This document shows positions 44,862 through 53,741 of a stretch of 53,878 nt of DNA, piece after piece. Each line of letters opens with the position of its first letter. The stretch's first letter is position 1. A program made the translations under genes and the position numbers. Below the pieces are notes generated by a model, which saw only the letters and a list, made by a program, of their open reading frames with translations, ran no database searches and was not told the origin of the DNA. Origin of the DNA: Bacteroidaceae bacterium (GTDB lineage: Bacteria > Bacteroidota > Bacteroidia > Bacteroidales > Bacteroidaceae); assembly GCA_024697945.1 (NCBI GenBank), contig JAILRU010000131.1, positions 1 to 53,878 of the forward strand, in the 5' to 3' direction.

Positions 44862-44952
44862 GAAGGATTACTATTCCTTCCCGCGAAGGATTACTATTCC
44901 TTCCCGCATAGGATTACTATCCCTTCCGCCATAGGATTACTATCCCTCCGGC
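44862..44952. repeat. Four tandem 23-base hairpin-forming repeats
   Basis: Units start at 44862, 44885, 44908 and 44931. The first two are identical (GAAGGATTACTATTCCTTC plus CCGC). The last two change both arms of the inner palindrome (ATAGGATTACTATCC), so hairpin potential is kept. There are no spacers, so this is not a CRISPR array. Confidence 0.85.
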
Positions 44953-45065
44953 TGAAGCGACAGCTCGCTATTGACAAAAGGAAAGGTCGCTGTCTGGCTG
45001 TTTCTCGTTCGTTTCACCAGCCGCTATATATACTAAAAATGAAAAGGGATTAAAGATTAGCCTGA

Positions 45066-45093
45066 CAAAAAAAGCCGCTCGGGAGGAGCGGCT
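45066..45093 (-). terminator. Terminator of the exopolysaccharide operon
   Basis: On the minus strand AGCCGCTC and GAGCGGCT form an 8-bp stem around a 5-base loop, followed by seven T. It lies seven bases beyond the BY-kinase stop. Confidence 0.9.
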
Positions 45094-45099
45094 GTTGTC

Positions 45100-47547
45100 T
45101 TATTTCTTCTTTTTCTTGTGGTGGAAGAGCTTCTTCCAGAAACTCTTTTTCTTCTTATCACTGCCGTAGCCATAGCCGTAGCCGTATCCATAGCCGTAAC
45201 CATATCCATAGCCGTAACCATAGCCCTTACGCTTGCCACGGCTGTCATTGATGACTATGCAGAGGTGGTTGAACTTCTTTTCCTGATGCAGGCGTTCCAG
45301 CTCTGGGAGATAACGACGGTCAACCTTGGTCTCACGAAGCACATAGATGGTGAGGTCAGCTACTCGATTGACAATACCTGCATCTGCCACCATCTGGGCA
45401 GGTACATTATCTATAATAACATAATCGTAGTACTTCTCAAGCTCTTCAATACACTGCTCCAGACGCTTGCTCATCAGCAACTCAGTGGGGTTGGGTGCTA
45501 CTACACCTGCTGGCAGGATGTCCAGGTTGCACTTCTTGCTCTTGGGTACTATCAGGCTGAGCACATCATCGCAATTACCTGAGAGATAGGATGTAAGACC
45601 CTGCTTGGCTTCTGTACCAGACAACCTGCTTCGTGTACGTTTTCTGATATCAGCATCCATGAGGACTACCTTCTTGCCAGTCAGACCCAATGTGGCTGCT
45701 ATGTTACCACTGATAAAGGTCTTACCCTCGCCTGGCATGGTACTGGTGAGCATGATGACTCGTGCATCCTTGTTGAGGAACTGCATGTTGAAACGTATGA
45801 GTCTGAATGCCTCGGAGAGGATTTCATCTGCCTGTTCCTCTACAACTATCTGTGAGTCATGGAGGCTGGACCTGCTGTGAGGCACCTCGCCCAGGATGGG
45901 TATAGTGGTATATTTCTCAATGTCCTTACGTCCATGCACAGAAGTGTCGAACAGCTTCCTCAGCTGGAAGTAGAGGAACGGCACTATGATGCCAATGATG
46001 AGGGCAATGAATGCTATCACCATCTTGCGGGGAGCAATGGGGGTGCGATTGCCAAAGGGATGCTCCACAACGCGGATGTTTGCCTCTGTGATGGCAAGCT
46101 GCAAAGCTGTCTCCTCACGCTTGTTGAGCAGATAGGTATAGAGGGTTTCCTTGATGGTCTGCTGACGTGCTATGTCAACTACCTTCTTCTCCTTCTGAGG
46201 CACGGATTGCAGGCTGCCCATGAGTCCGGCTTCCTCCTTCTTTGCCTTATCCACCTGAAGCTTGAGGGAGGCGCTGTAACCCTTGAGCGAGGAAAGTATG
46301 GCAGCCCTCATCTGTTCGAGGTTCTTGTCATAGTCCACAATGGTGGGGCTGTTCTCTGAGGTGTTCTCAGCCAGGCGATTGCGTTGGAGCATCAGCTGGT
46401 TGTAGTTGCCAATCTGTGTAGAGATGCCGGTATCACTGATGCCACCCATAGTGGGAATGAGGTTACCTGCTGTCACATTCTGGGTGAGGTAGTCCACAAG
46501 ATACTGAACCATAGAGTACTGAGTCTCAGCCTGAATGGTACGCTGACGTGCTGTGTTGCTCTGTGCAATGAAGGCTTCACTGCTGGCCTTGATGTCCACC
46601 AGACCACTGCTCTGCTTGAACTCAGCCATCTGTCCCTCCACATCACTCAACTCGGAGTGAATGAGACCGATTCTGTCCTCAATGAACTCGGATGTACTCT
46701 TAGCTATCTGGTTCTTGTCCTCAATAATACTGCGCTTGTAAGCCTCCAGGAGACCATCGAGGATGTCATCAGCACGCTGGATGTTGGTATCATTACAGGT
46801 GATGCGAACCAGGGTGCTCTCCTTGTCTATCTCACTGCTGGTCACCTTGTTGAACAGGATAATGGCAGCATCCTCCAGACTGATGCGCTGGACATGGATT
46901 GTCAAGCCTACAAAAGGCTCCAGCTTATTATCATTGGGAGATGCAACAAAGTCGCCAAAGGGAGTCTTGACAGTCTTGCCCCACTCCACCTTTGTTGTGA
47001 AGTCAGACTCCTTCATCGGGAGACCATACTTCACCTCAGAGATGGTACCACCCCTGCTGCTGTCTATTGTGAGCTTGAAGCTTGCAGGTACAGTGAACTC
47101 CGTGAGGAAATTGACTGTGAAGGGACGGTTGTCATAGAGTGAGACAATGCGAAGCCCAGAACGGATGCTGTACATCACATCGAGCTGAAGGTTCTTGGCT
47201 ACCTCCTGTGCAAGCTGGAAGGAGTGCAGGATATACACCTCGTTCTTCACACTTGCCCCTGCCAGTACACCATTGAGCTGCATCAGAGCATCTGTACTGA
47301 TATTGGAACGCCTGCCACTGTTGGAACCATTGTCGTCCTTGACAAGCATCACAGCCTGACGCTGATAAACATTGGGCTTGGTGGCCAAGTAAAGACGTGC
47401 CAAAGCCAGGCAGATGATGACAGATATGACAAACCAAATCCAATTGTCCAGGAAAGTATCAAGAATGTCGCGCAGGGTAAGGGTTTCCTCAAAGCCTGTA
47501 GTCTTGCGACGAGGGGTGCGGCCTGTATTGTTGCTGTTCGCTTCCAT
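45100..47547 (-). CDS. Exopolysaccharide co-polymerase / BY-type tyrosine kinase (Wzc family)
   Basis: An 815-residue inner-membrane protein controlling polysaccharide chain length and export. It has a membrane helix near 37-56, a large periplasmic Wzz-type domain with coiled coils, and a second helix near 505-525. The cytoplasmic BY-kinase domain has Walker A in STMPGEGKT near 605, Walker A' in VVLMDADIRKR near 631, and Walker B in YDYVIIDNV near 712. The C-terminus carries ten Tyr alternating with Gly, then a Lys-rich tail. Such Tyr clusters are the autophosphorylation sites in this family, but a strict YG repeat is unusual. It lies 11 bases after the export lipoprotein gene. Confidence 0.92.
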   Translation of the reverse strand: MEANSNNTGRTPRRKTTGFEETLTLRDILDTFLDNWIWFVISVIICLALARLYLATKPNVYQRQAVMLVKDDNGSNSGRRSNISTDALMQLNGVLAGASVKNEVYILHSFQLAQEVAKNLQLDVMYSIRSGLRIVSLYDNRPFTVNFLTEFTVPASFKLTIDSSRGGTISEVKYGLPMKESDFTTKVEWGKTVKTPFGDFVASPNDNKLEPFVGLTIHVQRISLEDAAIILFNKVTSSEIDKESTLVRITCNDTNIQRADDILDGLLEAYKRSIIEDKNQIAKSTSEFIEDRIGLIHSELSDVEGQMAEFKQSSGLVDIKASSEAFIAQSNTARQRTIQAETQYSMVQYLVDYLTQNVTAGNLIPTMGGISDTGISTQIGNYNQLMLQRNRLAENTSENSPTIVDYDKNLEQMRAAILSSLKGYSASLKLQVDKAKKEEAGLMGSLQSVPQKEKKVVDIARQQTIKETLYTYLLNKREETALQLAITEANIRVVEHPFGNRTPIAPRKMVIAFIALIIGIIVPFLYFQLRKLFDTSVHGRKDIEKYTTIPILGEVPHSRSSLHDSQIVVEEQADEILSEAFRLIRFNMQFLNKDARVIMLTSTMPGEGKTFISGNIAATLGLTGKKVVLMDADIRKRTRSRLSGTEAKQGLTSYLSGNCDDVLSLIVPKSKKCNLDILPAGVVAPNPTELLMSKRLEQCIEELEKYYDYVIIDNVPAQMVADAGIVNRVADLTIYVLRETKVDRRYLPELERLHQEKKFNHLCIVINDSRGKRKGYGYGYGYGYGYGYGYGYGYGSDKKKKSFWKKLFHHKKKKK
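45163..45225 (-). repeat. Microsatellite-like repeat encoding a Tyr-Gly tail
   Basis: Ten TAT/TAC codons alternate with eleven Gly codons. Synonymous changes are mixed through the tract, so it is not a perfect DNA repeat. This suggests selection on the peptide. Confidence 0.9.
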
Positions 47548-47558
47548 ATATGATACTA

Positions 47559-48377
47559 TTATTTTTTGAGTGCTACGATAAGAGATACAATGCTGACAAC
47601 CATGCCAACAACTGTACTACCAACTGACAGCCAAGTATAGCTGGTGCTACCCTTCACACGCTGGCTCTTGTTGGGCTGCACATAGATGACATCGTTTTGC
47701 TGAAGATAATAGACAGGAGAATTGAATACTGCCTGATTGTCAAGGAGATTGACCTCATAGGCTGTACGCTTACCATTCTCCTCACGGATGACAAGCACAT
47801 TGTCACGATAGGCACTGTTAGTGAGGTCTCCAGCCTTGCCAAGAGCTTCCAGGATGGTGAGGCGCTCTCCCTGATAGGTCTGTGTGCCAGGAGTCTTGAC
47901 ATCACCCATCACAGTCACCTTGAAACTCATTATCTTGGTGTTGACCACAGCATCGTTTATGTAGCCCTCATCTACCATGCGCTTCTGTATCATCGAAGAA
48001 ATCTGGCATGTTGTCAAGCCACCTACATGAAGTGTACCAAAGATGGGGAACTCGATGTTACCCTCCTTGTTCACCTGAAAATATGACACTCCGGAAGAAA
48101 CATTGACAGTGTTTGTACCAGTCTGCGAATTGTTTCCACCACCTATCAGGGTGTTATTGTTGAAGGGGATAATCAGCTCGACATTCTTGCTTGCAACAGA
48201 AATGGCAAGCTGGTCGTCAGGCTGAACCCGCAACTCAAAATGGTCTTCTATGTCCTGAGGTAAAGCAAATGACTGAGTAGCTCCCTGCAAATATATCATC
48301 TTCTTGTTCGAAATACATGAGGTGGTCAGCCCCAAGCACAAAACAGAGGCAAAAATCAGTAATGGTGTCTTTTTCAT
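47559..48377 (-). CDS. Polysaccharide export lipoprotein (Wza-like, SLBB domain)
   Basis: A 272-residue lipoprotein (lipobox LTTSC, Cys21) of the polysaccharide biosynthesis/export family. ELRVQPDDQLAISV begins the export domain, GNIEFPIFGTLHVGG follows, and MGDVKTPGTQTYQGERLTIL is the SLBB domain. A C-terminal hydrophobic segment (VGSTVVGMVVSIVSLIVAL) crosses or anchors to the membrane. ATG 48377 is decided by the -7 box at 48409-48402, which overlaps the upstream in-frame start at 48404. Together with the downstream BY-kinase it forms an export module, but no glycosyltransferase cluster adjoins it on that side. Confidence 0.9.
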   Translation of the reverse strand: MKKTPLLIFASVLCLGLTTSCISNKKMIYLQGATQSFALPQDIEDHFELRVQPDDQLAISVASKNVELIIPFNNNTLIGGGNNSQTGTNTVNVSSGVSYFQVNKEGNIEFPIFGTLHVGGLTTCQISSMIQKRMVDEGYINDAVVNTKIMSFKVTVMGDVKTPGTQTYQGERLTILEALGKAGDLTNSAYRDNVLVIREENGKRTAYEVNLLDNQAVFNSPVYYLQQNDVIYVQPNKSQRVKGSTSYTWLSVGSTVVGMVVSIVSLIVALKK

Positions 48378-48401
48378 TCGTTTTATTTGTATTTTGGTCT
48401 G

Positions 48402-48409
48402 CAAAATTA
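48402..48409 (-). promoter_or_regulatory. -7 promoter box of the exopolysaccharide operon
   Basis: TAATTTTG on the minus strand, 25 bases before ATG 48377. No TTTG is seen at -33. Confidence 0.6.
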
Positions 48410-48526
48410 CTAAAAAAAATGCAATACGGACACTTTAACAAGAAAAAAAAGCTCTTATTACCTTATTTATAGCACAGAAATAGATAACTTGCGGCGAAAT
48501 AATGCCATAAAGGACATTCATCGACT

Positions 48527-49069
48527 ATGAAAGGAACAGTATTACTCATGTTTTTTGCCTTATCGGGGAGCCTGATAAGTGCTCAAACACAGGTGGAAAA
48601 ACCCGCTCCTTCCACGAAAGAACAGGTGCTAATCAAAGGCAATGCATCCTACTACTCTGACAAACTGCATGGACGCCGCATGGCAAATGGTGAAATCTAT
48701 CATAGGGACAGCATGACATGTGCTCACCTGAAGTTCCCATTCGGCACTATGCTGAAAGTTAGAAACCCTCTGAATGACCGTACTGTCATAGTTCGTGTGA
48801 CAGACAGAGGTCCCTACTCCAAACGCTTCATCATAGACCTGAGCCGTGCAGCAGCACGTGAACTTGGCATCCTCAGGGCTGGGTTCTGTATGGTGGAGAT
48901 TTCACCCTATCACGTCAATGAGGTTCCCTATCGGGCAGAAGAAGACAGCCTGTTGGAGATTCCTGAACTCGACCTTCAATACACTCCCGCTGCCACTTAT
49001 CCTGACCCCATCTGGCAACGAGATTCTACAAATACAAATACTGGTGATTCTCAAGTAGTTAAGAAGTGA
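48527..49069 (+). CDS. RlpA-like septal-ring/double-psi beta-barrel protein
   Basis: A 180-residue exported protein with a signal peptide (GTVLLMFFALSGSLISAQ) and an RlpA-like double-psi beta-barrel. GNASYYSDKLHGRRMANGE, FPFGTMLKVRNPLNDRTVIV, VTDRGPYSKR with the catalytic-type Asp, and FIIDLSRAAARELG match the family. RlpA of other bacteria cleaves naked glycan strands; activity here is inferred. There is no lipobox and no SPOR domain. Its 3' end overlaps the convergent glycosyltransferase gene by 11 bases. Confidence 0.9.
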   Translation: MKGTVLLMFFALSGSLISAQTQVEKPAPSTKEQVLIKGNASYYSDKLHGRRMANGEIYHRDSMTCAHLKFPFGTMLKVRNPLNDRTVIVRVTDRGPYSKRFIIDLSRAAARELGILRAGFCMVEISPYHVNEVPYRAEEDSLLEIPELDLQYTPAATYPDPIWQRDSTNTNTGDSQVVKK

Positions 49070-50192
49070 GTAGTTCAACTAATTGTTGAGCCACCACAGA
49101 GGGGGAAGCCATCTGCTTTACTTTCTCTGAAAATTCTTGGGAAGGCGATATGTGCATCACCTCCTGTATCTTCTCTGCCAGCATCCTGGCATCTCCTACT
49201 GGTACAAAAAGACAGGCCTTGGGAATACGGAGTGATGAAGGAACACAATCGGTGCTAACAGCAGGAATACCTGTGGCAAGTGCTTCCAAGATGACCAAAG
49301 GCTGAGCCTCACTGCGACTTGGCAAGATAAGGGCATCACACTCCCATAGCAAATCACGCACACCAGCCTTGTCCAACAGTCCATGCAGACAGACATTGGG
49401 CCTATTGGCAAAAAGCTTCTGCATAGGAGGGGAATCGGTTTTCTGTCCCGCAATATGCAGTTCAATGTTCTCTGGCAGATATTGCAAAGCGTCAGCAAGC
49501 AGGTCAAAACCTTTGCCGTAGATATCAGCAATGGCAAGACAACAGAAACGGAATGGACGATTGGCAAGTGGTGCCCTTTCATGATAGGTAAAGAACTCTG
49601 TATCAACAATATTAGAGATAGGCTGATAGCGATAGGCTTTGCCAAAATAGGGTGCCAAATCATCCACCAACTCTCGACTAACAGGGATGACACAGGAGGC
49701 AGCTTCGTAGGTCTTCTGCATCCTCTCTTTCAGCCACTTGTGTCTCTGCCACCCCTCACCAAAATCACGTTCAAACAGCCCAGAAGAGAGGTGTTCGCTG
49801 ATGAAAAAGGGAATGTCCAGCCATTGGGAAATCTCCTTGGCTGCCATACCTGCACTCTTGCAACAATGGGCATGAAGGACATCTGGCTTGCCAAAACGTT
49901 GGACATAACGGTCCACAGCCTTCTCCATGAGGTACATCCAGTGATTGATGTTATAGCGGACTGCTTTAGGAACAGCCCTCATATAGGTGCAAAACACCTC
50001 AACGCCCTCCATCTCCCTCCTTTCCTCACGCCAAGGAGCTGTGAAATAGAACTTGCGGTCCAAGGAAATGCCAAGCTCTATGACACTCTCTATCCGCACT
50101 TCATGCCCAAGTGCCTTTAATGCCTTAGCCTGCTCCAGACAGAACATGCCACCATGAGGCGGGAAGAAAGAAGGGAGCTCGAGGATGTGCAT
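49059..50192 (-). CDS. GT4 family glycosyltransferase
   Basis: A 377-residue GT-B glycosyltransferase of family 4. The N-terminal Rossmann part starts HILELPSFFPPHGGMF with the acceptor-side Gly-Gly loop. The C-terminal part has PSRSEAQPLVILEALATG near 290-307, the E-x7-E donor-binding motif. No membrane helix is present. It follows carB by six bases, an odd pairing, since its sugar work would fit better with the nearby export genes. It probably builds a surface glycan. The donor and acceptor are unknown. Confidence 0.9.
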   Translation of the reverse strand: MHILELPSFFPPHGGMFCLEQAKALKALGHEVRIESVIELGISLDRKFYFTAPWREERREMEGVEVFCTYMRAVPKAVRYNINHWMYLMEKAVDRYVQRFGKPDVLHAHCCKSAGMAAKEISQWLDIPFFISEHLSSGLFERDFGEGWQRHKWLKERMQKTYEAASCVIPVSRELVDDLAPYFGKAYRYQPISNIVDTEFFTYHERAPLANRPFRFCCLAIADIYGKGFDLLADALQYLPENIELHIAGQKTDSPPMQKLFANRPNVCLHGLLDKAGVRDLLWECDALILPSRSEAQPLVILEALATGIPAVSTDCVPSSLRIPKACLFVPVGDARMLAEKIQEVMHISPSQEFSEKVKQMASPSVVAQQLVELLTS

Positions 50193-50198
50193 CAGAGG

Positions 50199-53100
50199 TT
50201 AGTATTCATTCCAGCTCTTTATGCTGAGGTCTTGGATGGACAGCGTACAGAATGCCTCGATGAAAGCACTTGCCAAACGGGCATTGGTGATGAGAGGAAT
50301 GTTATGGTCAATAGCTCCACGACGAATCCTGTAGCCATTGGTCAACTCACGACTGGTACGATTCTTGGGAATGTTCACCACAAGGTCAAAGCGATGGTCT
50401 GCAATCATCTTCATCACATTTTCCATGCCAGGTTTGTCCTCATCAGGCCAGCTGACAGCAATGGCTTTTGCTCCATTCTCGTTCAGGAACTTGGCTGTTC
50501 CCTCACTGGCATAGATGGTATAGCCTGCATTTGTCAGCATACGGGCTCCATCAAGCATTGCAACCTTTTCCTTTGTACCACCACTGCTTATCATGATACC
50601 CTTTTCCTTGCTGGGCACCTTGTAACCTGTGGCAATCATGCTGTTCAACAAGGCCTCTTCAAAGCTATCACCCAAGCAGCCTACCTCACCAGTTGAGCTC
50701 ATATCAACACCCAAAATGGGGTCTGCATTCTGCAAACGAGCAAATGAGAACTGGCTGGCTTTCACACCGATATGGTCAATGTCGAAGGCACTCTTATCAG
50801 GCTTTGTGTAGGGAGCATCGAGCATTATGCGTGTGGCTGTCTCAATGAAGTTGCGCTTGAGAACCTTGCTGACAAATGGGAAGGAACGGCTGGCTCTCAG
50901 GTTGCACTCAATGACCTTCACATCCCTACCCCTTGCAAGATACTGGATATTGAAGGGACCACTGATGTTCAGCTCCTTGGCAATGGCTCGGCTCATCTTC
51001 TTGATTTGTCGGGCAGTAGCAAAGCTCAGTTGCTGGGCAGGGAATACCATTGTGGCATCTCCTGAGTGGACACCTGCATACTCAACATGCTCAGAGATAG
51101 CATACTCCACAATCTCACCATTCTGAGCCACAGCATCAAATTCCACTTCGTTGGTCTCTGTCATGAACTTGCTGACAACGACAGGATATTCCTTGCTCAC
51201 CTCACTTGCCATCTGTAGGAAGCGTTCCAACTCCTCATCAGTATAGCAAACATTCATGGCTGCACCAGAAAGGACATAGGAAGGACGAACCAGAACAGGA
51301 TAACCCACCTCGTCGATGAACTTCTTCACATCCTCCATGCTTGTCAATGCACTCCAACGAGGTTGGTCAATGCCAAGTTTATCAAGCATGGCAGAGAACT
51401 TTCCACGGTTCTCAGCACGGTCAATGCTCACAGGAGATGTACCCAGGATGGGCACACTCTGGCGGTAGAGCTTCATGGCAAGGTTATTGGGAATCTGACC
51501 GCCTGTGGAGACTATCACACCACGTGGAGATTCCAAATCTATGACATCCAGGACACGCTCAAAAGACAACTCATCAAAATACAAGCGGTCACACATGTCA
51601 TAGTCTGTGGAAACAGTCTCAGGATTGTAGTTTATCATGATGCTCTTGTACCCAAGCTTGCGGGCAGTCTGTATGGCATTGACAGAACACCAGTCAAACT
51701 CCACACTTGAGCCAATACGATAGGCACCACTACCAAGCACAATGACAGACTTCTCGTGCTTGTAGAAGTTGATGTCGTGTCCCTCCACTGCATAGGTCAT
51801 GTAGAGGTAATTCGTCAGGTCAGGATGCTCACTGGCAACTGTTGGGATGCGCTTCACAGCAGGCAGGATGCCAAGTTTCTTCCTGTATGCACGGACAGCA
51901 AGATTCTCTTTTTCCATATTGCCAGTGTGTACTTTCAAGACACAGCGTGCTATCTGGAAGTCACTGAAACCTAAAACCTTTGCCTTACTAAGAACTTCAG
52001 CAGGCACCTCTTCGATAGCATTGTATGTCTGTAGCTTATGCTCAAAGTCAACAATGTTCTTCATGCGCTCGATGAACCAGGGGTCTATCTTTGTCAACTC
52101 CTCAAGACGCTCTACAGTGTAGCCCTCTTCAAGAGCTTGTGCAAGGGCAAAGATGCGAAGGTCTGTGGGGTTGGAAAGCTCCTCATCAAGATTCTCAAAC
52201 TTCACATGGTCGTTGCACACAAAGCCATGCATTCCCTGACCTATCATGCGCAAACCTTTCTGCAACATCTCCTCAAAAGAGCGACCAATGCTCATAATCT
52301 CACCGACAGACTTCATGCTGGAACCAATTTTCCTACTTACGCCTGTAAATTTCGTCAAATCCCAACGAGGAATCTTACAGATGAGGTAGTCAAGGGAAGG
52401 AGCAACATAGGCACTATTCGTCGTACCCATATCACCAATCTGGTCAAGGGTATAGCCAAGGGCAATCTTAGCAGCCACAAAAGCAAGAGGATAGCCTGTT
52501 GCCTTGCTGGCAAGAGCAGAGGAACGTGACAGGCGGGCATTTATCTCAATGATACGATAGTCATTCGTCTCAGCATTGAAGGCAAACTGTATGTTGCACT
52601 CTCCAACAATGTTCAGATGACGCACGCACTTGATGGTGAGTTCTTGCAGCAGCTTCACCTGCTCCTCCTTCAACGAACAGGTAGGAGCCACAACGATACT
52701 CTCGCCAGTATGAATACCCAGAGGGTCAAAGTTCTCCATTGAGGCAACCGTGAAGCAATGGTCGTTAGCATCCCGAATACACTCGAACTCAATCTCCTTC
52801 CAACCCTTCAAGCTCTCTTCAACAAGTACTTGAGGTGCGAAGGTAAAGGCACTCTCTGCTATCTCCTTGAAAATCTTTTCGTCAGGACATACGCCACTAC
52901 CAAGACCACCCAAAGCATAGGCAGAGCGAATCATAATGGGATAACCAATGCGACGTGCTGTAGCAATTGCATCCCCCAATGTCTCACAGGCCTGACTCGT
53001 AGGAACCTTCAGATTCACCTTGCTAAGTTCCTTCACGAAGAGGTCGCGGTCTTCAGTGTTCATAATGGCTTCAACACTGGTACCAAGCACACGGACACCA

Positions 53101-53420
53101 TACTTCTCCAACACACCGTTTTGGTAGAGGGCAGTACCTACATTCAGGCCTGTCTGTCCTCCCCAAGCTAACATAATACCATCCGGACGCTCCTTCTTTA
53201 TAATCTCTTCTATAAAATAAGGTGTGATGGGCAGAAAATAAACCTTGTCGGCAATACCCTCACTGGTTTGGATTGTGGCGACATTGGGATTAACAAGTAC
53301 CGAATAGATTCCTTCCTCGCGGAGAGCCTTAAGAGCCTGACTACCAGAATAGTCAAACTCGCCAGCCTGACCTATCTTAAGGGCACCACTACCTAATACG
53401 AGAACTTTCTTGAGATTCAT
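50199..53420 (-). CDS. carB: Carbamoyl-phosphate synthase large subunit
   Basis: A 1073-residue CarB that makes carbamoyl phosphate from bicarbonate, ammonia from CarA, and two ATP, for arginine and pyrimidines. The duplicated ATP-grasp synthetase halves are evident (LVLGSGALKIGQAGEFDYSG in the first, VIVLGSGAYRIGSSVEFDWC in the second). The first half has ARLSRSSALASKATGYPLA and the second NLRASRSFPFVSK. A methylglyoxal-synthase-like allosteric domain ends the protein. carA is not adjacent. A promoter and an intrinsic-terminator hairpin lie in the 5' leader. Confidence 0.96.
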   Translation of the reverse strand: MNLKKVLVLGSGALKIGQAGEFDYSGSQALKALREEGIYSVLVNPNVATIQTSEGIADKVYFLPITPYFIEEIIKKERPDGIMLAWGGQTGLNVGTALYQNGVLEKYGVRVLGTSVEAIMNTEDRDLFVKELSKVNLKVPTSQACETLGDAIATARRIGYPIMIRSAYALGGLGSGVCPDEKIFKEIAESAFTFAPQVLVEESLKGWKEIEFECIRDANDHCFTVASMENFDPLGIHTGESIVVAPTCSLKEEQVKLLQELTIKCVRHLNIVGECNIQFAFNAETNDYRIIEINARLSRSSALASKATGYPLAFVAAKIALGYTLDQIGDMGTTNSAYVAPSLDYLICKIPRWDLTKFTGVSRKIGSSMKSVGEIMSIGRSFEEMLQKGLRMIGQGMHGFVCNDHVKFENLDEELSNPTDLRIFALAQALEEGYTVERLEELTKIDPWFIERMKNIVDFEHKLQTYNAIEEVPAEVLSKAKVLGFSDFQIARCVLKVHTGNMEKENLAVRAYRKKLGILPAVKRIPTVASEHPDLTNYLYMTYAVEGHDINFYKHEKSVIVLGSGAYRIGSSVEFDWCSVNAIQTARKLGYKSIMINYNPETVSTDYDMCDRLYFDELSFERVLDVIDLESPRGVIVSTGGQIPNNLAMKLYRQSVPILGTSPVSIDRAENRGKFSAMLDKLGIDQPRWSALTSMEDVKKFIDEVGYPVLVRPSYVLSGAAMNVCYTDEELERFLQMASEVSKEYPVVVSKFMTETNEVEFDAVAQNGEIVEYAISEHVEYAGVHSGDATMVFPAQQLSFATARQIKKMSRAIAKELNISGPFNIQYLARGRDVKVIECNLRASRSFPFVSKVLKRNFIETATRIMLDAPYTKPDKSAFDIDHIGVKASQFSFARLQNADPILGVDMSSTGEVGCLGDSFEEALLNSMIATGYKVPSKEKGIMISSGGTKEKVAMLDGARMLTNAGYTIYASEGTAKFLNENGAKAIAVSWPDEDKPGMENVMKMIADHRFDLVVNIPKNRTSRELTNGYRIRRGAIDHNIPLITNARLASAFIEAFCTLSIQDLSIKSWNEY

Positions 53421-53464
53421 AATGCAATTATCTTTTTAACTTTTCAACATTTTAACTCTTTGAC

Positions 53465-53506
53465 AAAAAAAAGCCACTTCCGCTAAAATGGCAGCGAGAG
53501 TGGCTT
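53465..53506 (-). terminator. Terminator hairpin in the carB leader (possible attenuator)
   Basis: On the minus strand AAGCCACT and AGTGGCTT form an outer stem with an inner CGCT/AGCG pair, followed by eight T. It lies between the -7 box at 53639-53632 and the carB start, with the T-tract ending 44 bases before the ATG. With no gene between, it should either regulate carB or catch leftover transcription. No clear antiterminator partner is visible. Confidence 0.75.
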
Positions 53507-53741
53507 CTTATCTGAGACAGACAAACACGAGAGCTTGGCAGCATCCGTCTTGCTCACGGCATCTTGCATCTTGCACAATGCTCCCTGCCCCATGTGTCTG
53601 TTCATTTGCATCATTTTTTTATTTTCGGGTGCAAAGGTACAAATAAAAATGAAGAAATGAAGAATGAGGAATGAAGAATTTAAAGAAAAATGTTGTTTTG
53701 TTATATTTTCACCCAAAATGATAGTTTGGATGTAAACAAAA
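53507..53741. other. Non-coding region between the carB leader hairpin and the rRNA terminator
   Basis: I see no convincing gene. It holds the -7 box at 53632-53639. The first part of the carB leader (53507-53625, minus) includes a repeated CATCTTGCATCTTGCA phrase on the plus strand. Just upstream of the -7 box is a run of GAAGAATGAGGAATG-type phrase repeats. A short minus-strand frame crosses it but lacks coding character. Confidence 0.55.
53632..53639 (-). promoter_or_regulatory. -7 promoter box for carB
   Basis: TACCTTTG on the minus strand, giving a leader of about 200 bases before carB. No -33 TTTG at normal spacing is evident. Confidence 0.55.

Larger units (their letters stand above)
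44702..45065. other. Non-coding region between the T9SS and exopolysaccharide operons
   Basis: No gene is visible. It holds the two direct repeats at 44706-44747, repeated ACCCTAAAACCTTAACC-like phrases, the four-unit repeat at 44862-44952, and short inverted pairs such as GGATAGGA/TCCTATCC around 44817-44852. Confidence 0.6.

Noticed and set aside
44862..44952. CRISPR array
   Set aside because: The units are contiguous with no spacers and no cas genes are nearby.
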